From positions 33,828 to 97,827 of the forward strand of contig NXFV01000710.1 of NCBI GenBank assembly GCA_002803225.1: a DNA stretch of 64,000 bases, in the 5' to 3' direction. The position numbers were made by a program, and so were the translations under genes. The stretch is from Gamarada debralockiae (taxonomy: Eukaryota > Ascomycota > Leotiomycetes > Helotiales > Hyphodiscaceae). Numbering within the stretch: the first letter of the stretch is position 1; each line of letters begins with the position of its first letter. The notes beneath the pieces are model-generated. The model was not told where the DNA came from and made no database searches. It saw only the letters and a program-made list of their open reading frames with translations. Of the stretch, positions 32,788 through 45,428 are shown in pieces.

Positions 32788-34835
32788 TCTTCATAATCTT
32801 GGAAGTTTTTGCATTATGACAGTTATTGTACTCCTGCTTCTGCTTGCGTGCCTTTTCCAATTGATCCTTATCAAGGCCTTCGCATTCATTGGGCTCGATA
32901 TGGCCCATCGAGCTTCAGACACGTGTGAAATGCTTGCTCAACCGGAACAATTTAGATCCTGCTCGTGCGAGTGCATCTACGACGCATTGGATCCAGCTTT
33001 GAGGTCAATGGGAGAATGATCTTACCACGTCATAATGCTGCTTGCAAGCCTCATGACTCACAAAGTCAGGCAGAACAAACATCAGAAGTAATGTGACGCC
33101 TGCTCCTGAGCTTATGGTAATGATAGGCCTCCAAGTGATGCTCCATTTAAGGTCTATGTATCTGTCTTAGCTGATCATTCACAGCCGCTGCAGCATATCA
33201 AATCTGCACCTGTCTTGCAGTCTACAAACTTGATCTCTCTACAAGCCAGCCCCCTCGAAATCGTGTCGCAATCTACAGAGCTAAGTCCCAGTGGTATAGA
33301 CCAACCTTTGTCAGTGATATTTAGACGTATTGCTCCTTGCTCACAAGCAACACACCGTCTCTCTAGTGCTGTCCTTCTATGGAGGACTTCTGTCGCGGAT
33401 ATCCTAATTGTGCATCCCACATGTCTCGGTTTGACACCTCCAACTTGAGCTCCTTCTGACCCTTTGAGGATGTTAGAGGCGGAGGAATAAATTTCTATGC
33501 CAGCAAATATACCGAAGTAGCATTCAAAAGAAATATAATCACATGTTGTGAAGTTCTAGACTGCTCTGCAATGTACATAACGATCTGTCTAATACTTCTG
33601 ACAAAATATCTCTAACGACGATGAACCAAGCTGATGCAGAAATCAATAAATCACCTACAAAAATATCTTCCGCATGTTCTGAAGTGGGCTAAGTACTCAT
33701 AGACAATGACTTGACAAGAACAGGGCTTCCAATTTCTAAACTGAAAGGTTCAAAAGGTCGAGGATCCTAGTAGCTCTTGTACTGTCGATTGGGAAAATGG
33801 AGAACAATATGATAAAGGGTATTTTTAATACGAGAACGTGTTTGACGCATTTGATACCACTAGAGCACGCGTTGGTACACCAGGGTCCTCAAGGTCATTA
33901 AAATGGACGGATAGAGTCTTCTCTCCTTTGGTATTTGCTGGAGCCTGCTATGAAAACTGTGCTTGCAGGATATCGATCATAGCCAGCTGACAGTGAGGCT
34001 TGTTTAAGCAGGGGAATGACAGCGACAAAACTAACGAGAAAAAGCACGACAACAGGAAAAAAGAACAACGAAGAAAAGAATGACAACGATAATTCCTAAA
34101 TCAAGTTCTAGGAGATTGGGTCTGGTACAACGAGTGAGTAAGGCTTGACTAGTCGTCTCCCTGAATTTCCAGCACAGAGCGCAGCCCGGATGATTTGCAG
34201 TGGAGGTGCGATGATGGTAGACGTAGTCGGAATGGCGATGAGAGTGAGCTCTTCCTATTTAGCGAATCTGTGAAGGGGCTTGCCGTATACGTTGAGAGGC
34301 TTTTTCTGGAGAGCTAGCTTTCGGTGGTTTTGTCGATGACTTGCAGTGGAAGTGTGGCGGGGGGTCGTTCTCTCGGAGAGAATATGGTCTGGTGACGACT
34401 TCGATGAATTGATTGCGAAGTCATTTGTATGGAAGGTAGGTTAAATGCTCGGCTTCATTTCTTTTCTGGGGTTCTGCTGCTCGTGTTATTTACCTCTACT
34501 TTGGACTTGCTTCAAGGGACTAAACCTTCAGAAACCTCGTTACATGATGGGGGCTGTATGCTTGCCTTCAGTACAGTTGCGATAATCTGCACTTGCAGGA
34601 ATCCAATCCATAGGTAGTACTTTAGCACAGATGAGTTGTGCAAAGGGAGGAACACGAACTAGTGCTTGCTGTCATGAATCTCCTCGAGAATCGGTTTTGC
34701 TGAAACGGGTGTGAGAGCCTATGCATTCATAATATCATTATATCTCTATCTTTTTACAAGGGAATTCCATGGATTATGTACGAAATATGGACAATTTCCC
34801 TCGAGTCGTCTCACCACCACTCCCAAAAGTTAGTT
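32788..34835. other. Intergenic region, no gene recognised
   Basis: Two kilobases with only short ORFs. A minus-strand Cys-containing 81-aa ORF (33175-33420) and a plus-strand ORF with one hydrophobic stretch (34429-34617) were seen, but nothing supports either as a gene. Confidence 0.4.
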
Positions 34836-36173
34836 CTATGGCTGTGGACCAGGTGGAGGGTATCCGGGTAACCGAGATTCTTGCATCTGCGGGCTATGCC
34901 CCTGCATGCCATACCCCCGAGGACTCTCCATCTCCGCTATCGTCGGGCCATTCCAATGCTCTGCCGTCGAAGTATATGAGGTATGATGGTCGGTGTATGA
35001 TGGCGATACGTAGGCTGACGAAGGGGTGAATTGTTCGGACGCAGGCGGCTGCTGCTTATTCTTTCGGAGGAAGAACAGGATCATCCCAACAGCGATAAGC
35101 GCTACTGCTGCTCCTCCGATTGAGATACCTGCTATTGCTCCTCCACCCAGCTTGTTTGAACTCGATACAGCGGCAGATGTTGAGGTTTGCGTAGCGGCGG
35201 ATGTTGTAGATGTAGAAGATGAGGAGGTAGAAGAGGAAGATGTCGATGTGGCGGAAGAAGGGGCCGAAGTCGACTGAACTGTGGAATTATTGAGTCCTCC
35301 AGGTTGCAAGTCTTGATAGAGTGCGCAGTCTGGGCTTGGCTCGGCCAAAGGACAATTGCTCGCCTGGCAAAGAGAGAGTAACTGTGGCCCTTGAGCTGGA
35401 TTCAAAGTAATTGGAGGCGCACAAGCGACGTTGTATTGGCTGTTCAAATTGTTGGACAGTGTTGTTGCGTCTTCTTGTGAGAAGCCGAAGTGTACAGTCG
35501 CCAGGCTCAACTGGTCAATGAAGTGCGCAATATCGGTGTAGTTGAGATTCATATACTTGTGAACATAGGCCAGACTCAATTGTTGAGCAACGCCACTGGT
35601 CGCGGGCGTTGTGGGTGGGTGCGTACAGCCAAAGATGTGGCCGAAAGCGGCGAACCAATGTTGGAAGAGTTTACTGCAAAGGATGGTATGTTAGTTTGAG
35701 ACCAAGGAGCAGGAAGAAGCACATACTACTCATTCGTTTGATTGTTAAGTTGTACGGTTGGTGTGACGCCAGTCAAGAAGTCTGAAAGAGGTTGGAGTCC
35801 CGCATCAAGCCAATTGATTTCGATAGGCACATTGTTAACGTTCGTGGAAGGGATCGAGCCATTGAACCACGGTCGAAGATCCACAGCGAGTCCATTGTAT
35901 GATCCAGGATTCCAGATGCTGTCTACGTCAATTATCGGCCAAAGAGCGATCGCAAGTAAGAATGAATTACCCGGTCAAGGCTGGGTCCACATTTTGCAAC
36001 GTAAATGGACCTGCAAAAGCAAGTGTGACGATGCTTTGTATCAGCCGCAGCTGTGTGACATTGGAGTTTGTTCCATACAAACTCTGGGCGTAGTAGTCAC
36101 ACAGCGATACATTGTTTGGCCGCTGAGCCAGGCTTGCTCCGAAGAAGATGGTGAGCAACGGTAAGAAAAGCAT
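34836..36173 (-). CDS. Secreted single-pass membrane protein with Ser/Thr-rich stalk
   Basis: Exons 36173-35971, 35918-35727 and 35673-34836 give 410 aa with frame-preserving junctions. A signal peptide (MLFLPLLTIFFGASLA) is followed by an extracellular domain of about 230 residues with several N-glycosylation sequons and six or so cysteines. After that come a Ser/Thr-rich stalk (about 35205-35280), a glycine-rich transmembrane helix (AIAGISIGGAAVALIAVGMILFF), a basic stop-transfer RKNK and a Pro/Gln/Tyr-rich cytoplasmic tail of about 70 residues ending GPQP. This is the architecture of fungal plasma-membrane sensors or adhesins; the ectodomain family is common in Pezizomycotina but unnamed to me. 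Function unknown. Confidence 0.8.
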
Positions 36174-36874
36174 CTTGAAGGATTGGCATCGACTGTCCTT
36201 CAAGAGGAAAGCAAAACAAAAAGACAGCAAAATTCCAAAACTGGGGGGCGGAAGGCCTTTGTATACGGGCGCAAATGTCAGCCTCGCAAGCCATTGTATT
36301 TCGTTTCTGTCAGCGAGATTGACAGGTCAACTGCTCAAGGTTGCATTGGGTCAACAGTCTCTCCGCGCATCCTTGCTTGTCCGATAGATTGCAGCCCAGT
36401 TGGAGATTGCGCAGCGTGCCAGTTCAGCGATTACTGGTAGGCTTGTGCCTTGGATGCGCCGTTGCGCTTGCACAGCTGCAGAGGCGTGCACTCGTCAATC
36501 GTGATTTGATATTGATGTGGCTGATGCGATATTGAAAACAGGGATTTCAGGCAAAGAAGTTCAAGAATGGAGCAGAGGAGAGACTTCCATTCGCCGACTA
36601 GGCGAAATAATACCAGTATTGAATATCCTTACTGGTTCAAGGCAGCCACATGCCGAGATGTGGTGGCAGGAAGAGGGAAGGTGGAATTGAAGGATCAAAT
36701 CCCAGCAACGCGGAACACCACAAGCGGAGAACAACCCTTGCCCCATTTTTACTGTATTATTTTTGGGGGCCGAGCCGTGTTCGAGTAAGCTTAATTTCCT
36801 CCAATAGCTGGGAGCAGGGGCTTCGTATTCGATCGTTTATACGTACAAAGTTTGAGCTTTCTGTCGTTGCCTGA
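36174..36874. other. Intergenic region
   Basis: No gene recognised. It lies between the membrane-protein start and the divergent glycosyltransferase relic, and may hold both promoters. Confidence 0.35.
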
Positions 36875-38439
36875 AGATAATTCACCAAAGAGGGAAGGTC
36901 CTGCTGATTCGCGCACTGTTTACCGTCTCAACCTTAATTCTCATCACCTACCGTATTTCCTCCCACGTCAATTTCCCCACTACTAATTCACGACACCTTT
37001 ATCGACGCTACACCTTCCGAAGACGCGACTGTTCTCCTCCCTCGATTGAAAATGCGATTGCTCCGCCTAAACCAGAGTCATATAAACCGAAACATCCTCT
37101 CTACAAACCCGTTCCGAGCACGAAACCTTCTGCGCCGATAGTCGACAACTTTCCTCTGGCACAAGCTGCGCATTCATTAGCAGATCTGCCTCCAATTCCA
37201 TCATGGAATCTCCAACCGAATCCACACGTTCCGGAGAATACTCCATTGTTTGATTGGGTTCCCCCGCAATTGGCGAATCCTTCAACAAGCGGTCATGAGC
37301 TACATCACAGCAGGCTGGCCTCCTGAGGACATTATGTTGTTCAGAACGCCGGGGGTGATGGATAGCATTACGCGGGGTCTTCTCTCGTTGCAGAATCCGT
37401 TCTTCTTGAACCATACAAGATTGGAATTACCGGGTGTGAATGCCCTCGTCACGCTTACCCTCTTTACATTCACGCAGCTGCAGAACTTCTACCTATGGTC
37501 AGCGATTCAAAATAAATGGCCACAGTATTTCTAGAGTCAATGGATGTTCTGGCTATGAGTTGGAAGAATGGCAGGTTGGCAGAGACAGGAAGCCTCCCCT
37601 GAAAACGGCGAGTTCAAATCACTATACAGCGAGCCGTGGATATATTGAGGGTGATAAACGAGCCAGAGTGGGCACCTGCTCCAGGCTGAGAATACGACAA
37701 TAGTCACGGCGCTCTAGATAATTGGGCGGACAAAATTAAACAGCCGCCGCTGTCAGAACAGCTAACGAGCAAGAGATGGGCTGCAAGATTTTTCGCGTAC
37801 GATCATCTCACGGTTCAAACGAAGCATATGAGGAGGTCAGAGAGCGGGATACGAGCGTACCGTTTTATATGACAGACTGTAAGATGCATGGACGGCTGTT
37901 CATGCGTGGGTTCAAGATTACGGACGCAGGAGCTGGGTACGTCTTTGATGGTGGTACTGGACTCGATGACTTGGAAGTTCTGTGCAGGGAGAAGTCTGCA
38001 GATGGTCGAGTGAAGGAAGCGAGTTTTCTTGATCTCTATATCACCCCCGATGATGAGGGAGCTAAGACAAATGAAGATCCAGAAGCAAAAGGGTTAGACA
38101 AGCGCACAATCAACACTATTTTTACTTCTACGACCTCACAAAATTGGGAAGAAGACCAAAGGAACAGCACGGCATTCACGCAGTGGCTGGAAGTCGGCAA
38201 AAAGGTGAGATGCAAAACTGTGGAAGGAAGGGCAGAAACATATGGCAATACGCCAGAGTTGGGGGAGAAGCGAGCCATGTTACCGCGACCCTCAAGGTAT
38301 CAAGGGTTCTCTCAACATATTGATTGAACATGGATGGGGGGTATATGCAGAGAAATGGAGCCACAAAGAGTACGATGCTATCGACGCGGCCATCTTGGGT
38401 CCTCAAGACGCTTGGAGAGTTAAGCACGCCAGGGACTGA
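36875..38439 (+). pseudogene. Broken type II membrane glycosyltransferase-like gene
   Basis: Frame 1 reads an N-terminal membrane helix (VLLIRALFTVSTLILITYRI), a proline-rich stem and DLPPIPSWN...HVPENTPLF to about 37250. Similarity then moves to another frame: IGFPRNWRILQQAVMSYITAGWPPEDI ... FTFTQLQNFYLWSAIQNKW to a stop at 37534. After further stops it resumes at about 37790 with RFFAYDHL and from about 37855 as VPFYMTDCKMHGRLFMRGF and LDDLEVLCREK, and finishes as GVYAEKWSHKEYDAIDAAIL...WRV at 38439. These blocks match, in order, a conserved fungal family predicted to be Golgi glycosyltransferases. No in-frame ATG precedes the first block. At least three frame changes plus stops show loss of function. 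Confidence 0.7.
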
Positions 38440-39167
38440 GTGGCAATGGAGTCTTCGCAATTTCTCTGGCATGTGCGCCTCGTGGACACCAGTCCACCAC
38501 GCCTTGCGAGCACGAAGCCTAGTGGAATGAAACTGAAGGTCGTTCTTCCTGTGTGTTCAATGCTCAGTAGGGCAGAACCTGCCGTCGATGGCCACAAGAG
38601 GCTCAATTGCCAACATCTGAGTGGCATCAAACATCGAGACTTCAGTCTTCGGACTTGCCCTTACGGGGCTACGTAAGAACGCATCCTGCAAAAATAAATT
38701 CTTTGACCTCACTGCATATCCGTTCGTCATCGACTGCCAGTATGGCACAATCTAATTGCCGGAATGTCTCGAGTTCGAGCTTTGGAGTTACTTTACCGCC
38801 AACACGGTAGACGTTGGCGTGGAGTCGACTTTCAACAACACGATGATAAACCCTTTTAGCCAGTTCTACTCATTAGCCTATATATATTATACCCCTGTTT
38901 TTTTTATCCAGAAATCTCCCGTTTACTGAAATTTCGACAACTTCTATCAAGTGATTAAAAGTGGCATGATGTAATCACGTGCAATAACACTCATTCAGGG
39001 GACATCTGATGTTGTGATTGTGAAAGGCGCTATGCTACCTCACGCCATTTCTTCCAAGTTGTTTAAAGTCTAACTTGTGTCGGTCTTCATACCTTATGAA
39101 GCAGTCTTTTCAAAGTCTTTCAATACTCGGAAACAAGTCGAAAAGTATAATACCTGATAATTCCATC
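38440..39167. other. Intergenic region before the aldo-keto reductase
   Basis: No gene recognised. A T-rich tract near 38890-38910 and a TCACGTG word near 38978 lie in the presumed promoter. An in-frame upstream ATG at 39096 could add 24 residues to the next gene. Confidence 0.4.
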
Positions 39168-40416
39168 ATGCATACGAATACTCTCTCGGTCACAAACGGC
39201 CACTCCACCAAGGATACTCTCACACTCAACAATGGCAAGGAAATGCCCTTAGTAGGACATGGCCTATGGAAAATCGCTAATGACACCGTCGCGGACCACG
39301 TTTATGATGCCATCAAAGCAGGGTATCGGCTGTTCGATGGCGCTTGTGGTAAGCATCTCTATCTTTTACTTAAGTTCAGTCACATTTCTAACAAACTGTA
39401 GACTACGGCAATGAATTAGAAGCCGGTCAAGGAGTCGCAAGGGCTATCAAAGACGGTCTCGTGAAGCGCGAGGATCTGTTCATTGTCTCAAAGCTGTGGA
39501 ATACTTTCCACGAGAGGGAGCGCGTGGAGCCAATCTGTCGTAAACAGTTGAAGGATTGGGGACTTGAGTATTTCGATCTTTATATCGTGCATTTCCGTAC
39601 GTCACATGATTGCTTCCCTATCTCAACTACTCTTGAACGAACATGAAAGGACTAACACATCCCGAAGCTATTGCCTTGAAATACGTCGACCCCAAAGTTC
39701 GCTACCCACCCGGCTGGTTCGACTCCGGCATCGAGGGCAGCCATATCATCCAATCATCCGCCACCATCCGGGAAACCTGGACAGCAATGGAAGCTCTCGT
39801 CGACGCCAGCCTCGTCCACTCTATCGGAGTCAGCAACTTCAACTGCGTCGCAATCATCGATCTTCTCCACTACGCCCGTATCCGTCCGGCCACTCTCCAG
39901 ATCGAGCATCATCCGTATCTCGTTCAACAGGCATTGGTGGATTATGCACAAAGTGAGGGGATAGTCGTGACGGCGTATAGTTCTTTTGGACCACAGGGGT
40001 ATGTGGAGATGGATCTTGAACATGCGGTTAAGACGCCACATTTGTTTAAGAATGAGGTTGTGAGGAATGTGGCGAAGGCTCATGGGAAGAGTGCACCGCA
40101 GGTGTTGTTGAGGTGAGTGTTTGTAGGCTTTTGGTTTTAAAAGGATTGAAGAATGCTGACAATGGGGTTTGAATAGATGGGCGACGCAGCAGGGTATTGC
40201 GGTTATCCCGAAGAGTGATACGACGGAAATGCTCTTGGAGAATTTGGATGCGAAGGGGTTTTATTTGACAGAAGAGGAGATCAAGAGTATCAGTGCGCTG
40301 AATCGGGGATTGAGGTTCAATGATCCGCTTATTGTAAGTTCCGCTCTTTGACGGAAGGAATATGGATTTGCTGACCTTGTGAATAGTACTTTGGATGCCT
40401 TCCAATTTTTGCATAG
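39168..40416 (+). CDS. Aldo-keto reductase, xylose reductase-like
   Basis: Five exons, 39168-39348, 39402-39596, 39668-40112, 40177-40333 and 40387-40416, give 335 aa. The catalytic tetrad is visible as Asp57, Tyr62, Lys91 and His124, with exactly the spacing of yeast-type xylose reductases (5, 29, 33). Other hallmarks are GVSNFN, the cofactor-loop text [13 protein letters not shown] and the terminal LPIFA. Known reaction: NAD(P)H-dependent reduction of aldehydes or aldoses to alcohols. The start at 39168 places [11 protein letters not shown] near the N-terminus as in the family. The last exon codes only nine residues, but these supply the conserved C-terminus. It is followed by two more oxidoreductases, and all could serve the PKS cluster or sugar metabolism. 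Intact. Confidence 0.9.
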
Positions 40417-40514
40417 CAATTTCACGTTTCTGGGGAAGGTCCCGGTTTCAGCAGGCTTGGTCAGGTGGTCAGAAAACAGTATGGAATAATTTTGTTTCTG
40501 TATTTCGACTGCTC

Positions 40515-41636
40515 TTAAAGTCTTCTAATCAACATAACAGATAATCTTCCCCTTACTCTGATACTCTCCATCAACTCATGCGCCTCCTGAATCTGTTTCC
40601 ACGAAAACTCCCTCTCAATGATAACCTTAAACGTCCCATCCACAAACTTCGGCAACGCTCTCTCCGCCAGCAAATCCCTCAACTTCTTTTGATACTCTAG
40701 GTCTCTACTCCGCAACCGACTCCCCTCCCACCTCAATCTCTTATTTTCAAGCAATCCAATGTCCAGCCCAGCGTCGAGTTTCGACCCACTCAGACTCGCC
40801 AATTGCACGATCCGCCCATCCATTGCTGCAGCCTCGAAATTTCCCTGAGAATAGTTCTTGCCGATGAAGTCGACAATCACGTCGACGCCGTGCCCGTCGG
40901 TTGCGGAGAGGATCCCGGACACCCAGTCTTCTTTGTAGTAGTTGAAGCCTGCTGTCGCTCCGAGACTTACGCAAAACTCCACTTTGTGATCTGAACCCGC
41001 TGTCACGAAGATTTTGTTGGCCCCTGCAGCTTTGGCAAGCTGTATGCCTGCGATTGAGACCGCAGAGGCGCCGGCGTGCCAGAGGACGTTGTCGCCAGGT
41101 TTAAAGCAGCCAACGAGGTGGAGTGCTTGTGTGGCCGTGATCCACGTCTGACAAGTGTTAGCTTTGACTTCTAGCTCTCGAATCCGGAAGTAAAGGCTCA
41201 CCTCTGGGATTCCAGCAGCCATTGTCCAAGAGATCTCCTTTGGCTTATGTATCAACATCTTTGTCGAAGACGCCAAATACTCCGCATAAGCTCCTCCATA
41301 CGCCAGCCCAAACACCTCATCACCAACCTTGAAATCTCCGTGGTCGCCATGACCCAACTCTTCAATCCAGCCTGAGAATTCGACGCCGAGTGTCTTTCCG
41401 GCTTGAGGCGGGACGTTGTATTTTCCTTCTCGTTGCATCAAATCCATTCTATTCAAGCCGAATGAATGTATCTTTACTAGGGCTTGAGCTTCTGAGGGGA
41501 CGGGTTTCGGAGTGTCGGCGTTCATGAAGAGGTTGGTGATTGGACCTTTGCCTTCTTTGATATCTGTGTTGAGTGTCAGCCTTGTCACCTTTCACTGTTA
41601 TCAGGGGACAATTTGGGAAGTACCGATTGCTCTCAT
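40515..41636 (-). CDS. Zinc-less MDR / quinone oxidoreductase-like protein
   Basis: Exons 41636-41624, 41563-41202 and 41147-40515 give 335 aa. The first exon codes only MRAI plus one base, but joins perfectly to DIKEGKGPITNLF. The second intron is in frame (VSLYFRIREL... is intronic), restoring the conserved AAGIPETWITATQAL. Seen: GroES-like N-terminus with GLNRMDLMQREGKY, a Rossmann domain with VLWHAGASAVSIAGIQLAKAAGA, and no zinc-binding cysteines typical of alcohol dehydrogenases. Known: NADPH-dependent reduction of quinones or enones (PIG3/QOR type). Convergent with the aldo-keto reductase, 98 bp apart. Intact. Confidence 0.87.
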
Positions 41637-42379
41637 GGTTTTCGCCACTTTGATTATCGATGAATATAATACTTTGCAACTTGCAATTCGATTGATTTGC
41701 TAACTTCTGCGTGTAGTAATTCAGACGAACAAGCGCTCAATATATATCATTTTCTACAACCTCTAAAAGCCTCTTTAATTAATTCTCGGGGTTGCTGACA
41801 GAGTTCGCGGTAATGCAGCATCCTGATGACCTTGCCCAAGCTCAGGAGCTTGCCCACTATCCTGCTTCTGTAGTAACGCCGCTATTATCGAACTCGTGAA
41901 AAGCTTCATTATTGGTTTCGTTATTGAGAGAGCAAAATTGCATCACTACGTCATTGCTGACATGACAAGGCTGTTTGCGGCTTTGTATCTATGGAAGTAG
42001 CTCATGCAATGCGATGATTAAGAAAGAGTTGGGATGAGATCCTGACAAAGGCTCACATGGAAAACTTGTGTCCGGAAAGTTTTCCGTTGCTGAAAGATGG
42101 AGGGGGTTGATTGGGTCGTTGAAATTCTGGATCGGGAAATGTGGCTTTGTACGTTGTGACAACCTTGCGACAGACGGAACGAGTGGAAAGCATTTGACAG
42201 TTTTTGGTCTACTGCTATGCCGATTTATGAGGTGGTTATGGTTTCAGCCTTGTGGTGGGGTTTATATAACGCCCCAGCCGGCCTACTCGTCAACGCAATC
42301 TCTCTCAAAGTGTTCAGCATCATTCAACAATTCCAAAACTTAAGCCTTCCAAAACTTTCAGAAACTAAATTCATCAATC
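41637..42379. promoter_or_regulatory. Divergent promoter region between the MDR and epimerase-family genes
   Basis: About 0.74 kb between two divergent ATGs with no gene recognised; presumably holds both promoters. Confidence 0.4.
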
Positions 42380-43480
42380 ATGGTTCAAAGAGTCCTCCTC
42401 ACCGGCGCAAACGGCTTCGTAGTTTCCCACATCCTCGACCAACTGCTCTCCCGCGGCCTCTCCGTCCGCGCAATTGTAAGATCCCAATCTAAAGCCGCAC
42501 AAGTCCTCGCCGATTTCCCAACTGCCGGTTCCAATCTCGACTTCGGTATCGTTCCAGATATCACAACCCCTGGTGCTTTCGACGAAGTGGTGAAATCTAC
42601 GCCGCCTTTTGATACTGTTATCCATACTGCTTCACCTTTCTTGTGTAAGTTGCAAAACCTTGGGTTTATTTTTTGATGGGGAGGGACTAATGGCTTTACA
42701 GATCGCGTAATTTCCTCCAATCTCGAATTCCTCGAACCAGCCCTCAAAGGCACCCTGGAGGTCCTGAAATCCATCAAAGCACACGCCCCAACCGTCTCAC
42801 GCGTCGTAATAACCTCCAGCTGCGCCGCCGTCGTTGATTTCGCCAGCAACCCAACCGCCAGCCCCCAAAAGATCTACACAGAAGAAGATTGGAACCCCGT
42901 TACCTGGGAAGGCGCATTAGTCGGTGCGCCCAACACGGGGTATCAAGCAAGCAAGAAGTTCGCCGAGAAAGCAGCGTGGGAATTCGTTGAGAAGGAGAAG
43001 CCGAATTTTGACTTGGTAACGCTGACGCCGCCGATGGTTTATGGGCCTTTGAGACATTCAATTGCGAGTGTGAAGCAGCTTAATGAGTCGAATGGACGGA
43101 TTTATAATCTGTTTATCAACTCGAAGAAGGATGCGGACCTGCCACCGAATGGGATGCATGTTTATACTGATGTGAGGGATATTGCTCTGGCTCATATCAA
43201 AGCTGCGACCGTCCCCGAGGCGTCGGGTCATAGATTTATTATTTGTGTGGGGCAGATTAGCTCACAGGAGATCTCGGATATGCTGAGGAAGAATATCCCG
43301 GAGTTGGAGGAGAGGACGCCGGTGGGTGTTCCGGGTGAGAATAAGTTAGATCCGAATGCGTATAATTGTAGCGCTGCACTTGCGGAGAAGGTCCTGGGTA
43401 TGACGTTTAGAAGTAAAGAGGAGACGTTTGTGGACTTGGCGAAGCAGTTGCTTGAAATTGAGAAGAAGGAGAAATTGTAG
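42380..43480 (+). CDS. NAD(P)-dependent epimerase/ketone reductase (extended SDR, Gre2-like)
   Basis: Two exons, 42380-42644 and 42702-43480, give 347 aa; the junction restores SPFLYRVISSN. Seen: an N-terminal nucleotide-binding motif TGANGFVVSHIL, a Ser in VVITSSCAAV, and the catalytic pair in YQASKKFAEKAAW (Tyr-x3-Lys), as in Gre2 methylglyoxal/ketone reductases and dihydroflavonol reductase-like enzymes. Reaction: NADPH-dependent reduction of a carbonyl. It is in the same neighbourhood as an aldo-keto reductase and an MDR enzyme, and 5 kb from a PKS core. Whether it takes part in that pathway is inference. Intact. Confidence 0.9.
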
Positions 43481-45140
43481 GTGTTTGAAGGGAAAGGTGG
43501 CCCAGCGGTTTCAAGTGGATTTTGGCGTATCCAATGATTCATATCTTATTAATTTAATATAAAGTTTTGAAATATCTGCCGGATCCTTCCATCCTTGTTC
43601 GTACAGACTCTAGATAAATACAACAATCGCAAGCAGTACTGCAACGTCGAACGCAATTGTAAAGTCTACTTCCCATCACGGGAGGCCAAAAGGGAGGGGC
43701 TTTATGGGAAGGCTTACCAATTGCCAACGGAGTTGGGAAGCTTTCACAGAACTCGAAGCTCACGACGACAATTACAGCTACTGTGCGTTGGATCTATTTG
43801 GTAAGAGATAGGAAACGAAGAGCTTAAAGATGACCAGTTCTGAAATAGCATAGCTTCTAAACTCGAATTTTTACCCTCAGGTTTGTCGCTGGTTCATCAA
43901 GGGTTTTATTGTCTTCTTGTGAAATTTGGTACATACTCAACGTTTGAAGCACGGAATGGTATCTTATATGCATGTAGGAGAATTCTTGATATATGGCTAA
44001 GTGCCTATTGTTGCACATCTCAACATAAACCAGGGTGCCGATGGGAGATAATGCTTGATTCGACCATGCTGGAGATTTTGATAGCGGGATGAGGTCAGCT
44101 CCCCGTTTGTTAGTGGGAATTATATGCTATGAAGCATATTTATAGAATAACATCTAGAAGTGCTCAAAGAAAACTCACTATGTTGGTTGGATTGCCTAAT
44201 CTAGCATAGGCTGTATGTTCTTCTTTCTGTAGCTTAAGAGAGCTCTTCACCTCCTGATAATTCTAGCTTCTTAGATACCAGCTAGGCCTTGAAATGCCAC
44301 TATATATTTCGCCCCAAAGTGGCTCCAGTTGACACACTAGCCCACAGATCTCTTTTCGATGAAGATAACGAGCCGATCGGCGACTCCCACAGGCAGATTT
44401 CTTGCAAACTGCTAGGTGAATAGAAAGGGGGCAGTTGTTGTTATTGATGCAACCTACCATAGCTAACTCAGGAAGCAGTGTCCAGGTTCTCGACCATGCC
44501 AAAATTGCTATTGGTGAGCTAAAAGTCAAAGTAAAGAGCGCGACCAAAGTAACAGTTGTGGCTGTTTGAGAGGGCGAGTATCTGCTCGTCATTGCTACAA
44601 GTCATCTTCTGTTACTTTCAAAAAGGCAGATTTCTTTGCATATTTTAAGTGTTCACAAAAAAAGACAACAACAAAGTTCTGGCCACGAAAATGAAACCGA
44701 TATCAATGGCAGCAGTTGGACTTCTACTTAGTTACCGAAGCAATTGCTTGGAATGGAGAAGGAGAATCTGCAAGAGACGAGAAGAAACGAGTTGATGATA
44801 ATCTATTCGCAACTAGCTTGCTGAAAAGAGGAACTATGGATCCAAGGAAAACGGTTCCCCTTTGAAGAGTTACTTGGCGGAACTCGCTTATGGAAAGGGG
44901 GAGGGGCAGTTGGATTCGGGAGTTCTCAAGCATCCTCCTTTATTCTCAGGTTGGAAGCAGAGGGACCAGTATCAGAGGATTTCTTTTTCGGACCGGCAAG
45001 TTAATTCCACTTCTTCTAGTCTTTATAACAAAGGCCTCTGTTAATTTGTTATATACCTACTTCTTCCTCGTTTCTCCTGGCTTCTTGCTATGCGCTTTCT
45101 TCCAATCTCTTAACTACATCCTTTGCTCCCTCTCCTAATG
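43481..45140. other. Intergenic region, partly transposon-derived
   Basis: No gene recognised up to about 44900. From about 44950 the minus strand appears to continue the decayed transposase of the next entry. Confidence 0.4.
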
Positions 45141-45428
45141 CTACCTATTTGCCTTCTTAATCAAGGAATTTCTTGTATCCAAGTCTGCCTTCCTATCCTT
45201 CTTTTCTTCCGTAGTCTCTGGCTCCCAGACATGGCAAGGCCTCTTCTTATTGTATATAAAAGACCCCCAAAACATAAACTCAGAGAAGCTCTTCACGTCT
45301 CTCCTAATTATATGGCGATAGTAAGCCTCCCCAGGCTTTTCCCACAACCTTCTCTTTCTCTTACTCCTCCTAATTACATAGCCGTCTCGTCCGTAAAGAT
45401 TATGTTTTCCCATTGCTCTAGTGTTCAA
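45141..45428 (-). mobile_element. Tc1/mariner-type transposase relic
   Basis: A 95-residue fragment with DGYVIRRSKRKRRLWEKPGEAYY and, in the core, SEFMFWGSFIYNKKRPCHVWEPET, which matches the catalytic-domain region of fungal Tc1/mariner transposases between the DDE acidic residues. The reading is closed on both sides and no inverted repeats were located. An inactive remnant; degenerate continuation is likely toward 44950. Confidence 0.7.

Noticed and set aside
41148..41201. Extra VSLYFRIREL segment in the quinone oxidoreductase
   Set aside because: It is an in-frame 54-nt intron with GTGAGC and CAG borders; removing it gives the conserved GIPETWITATQAL.
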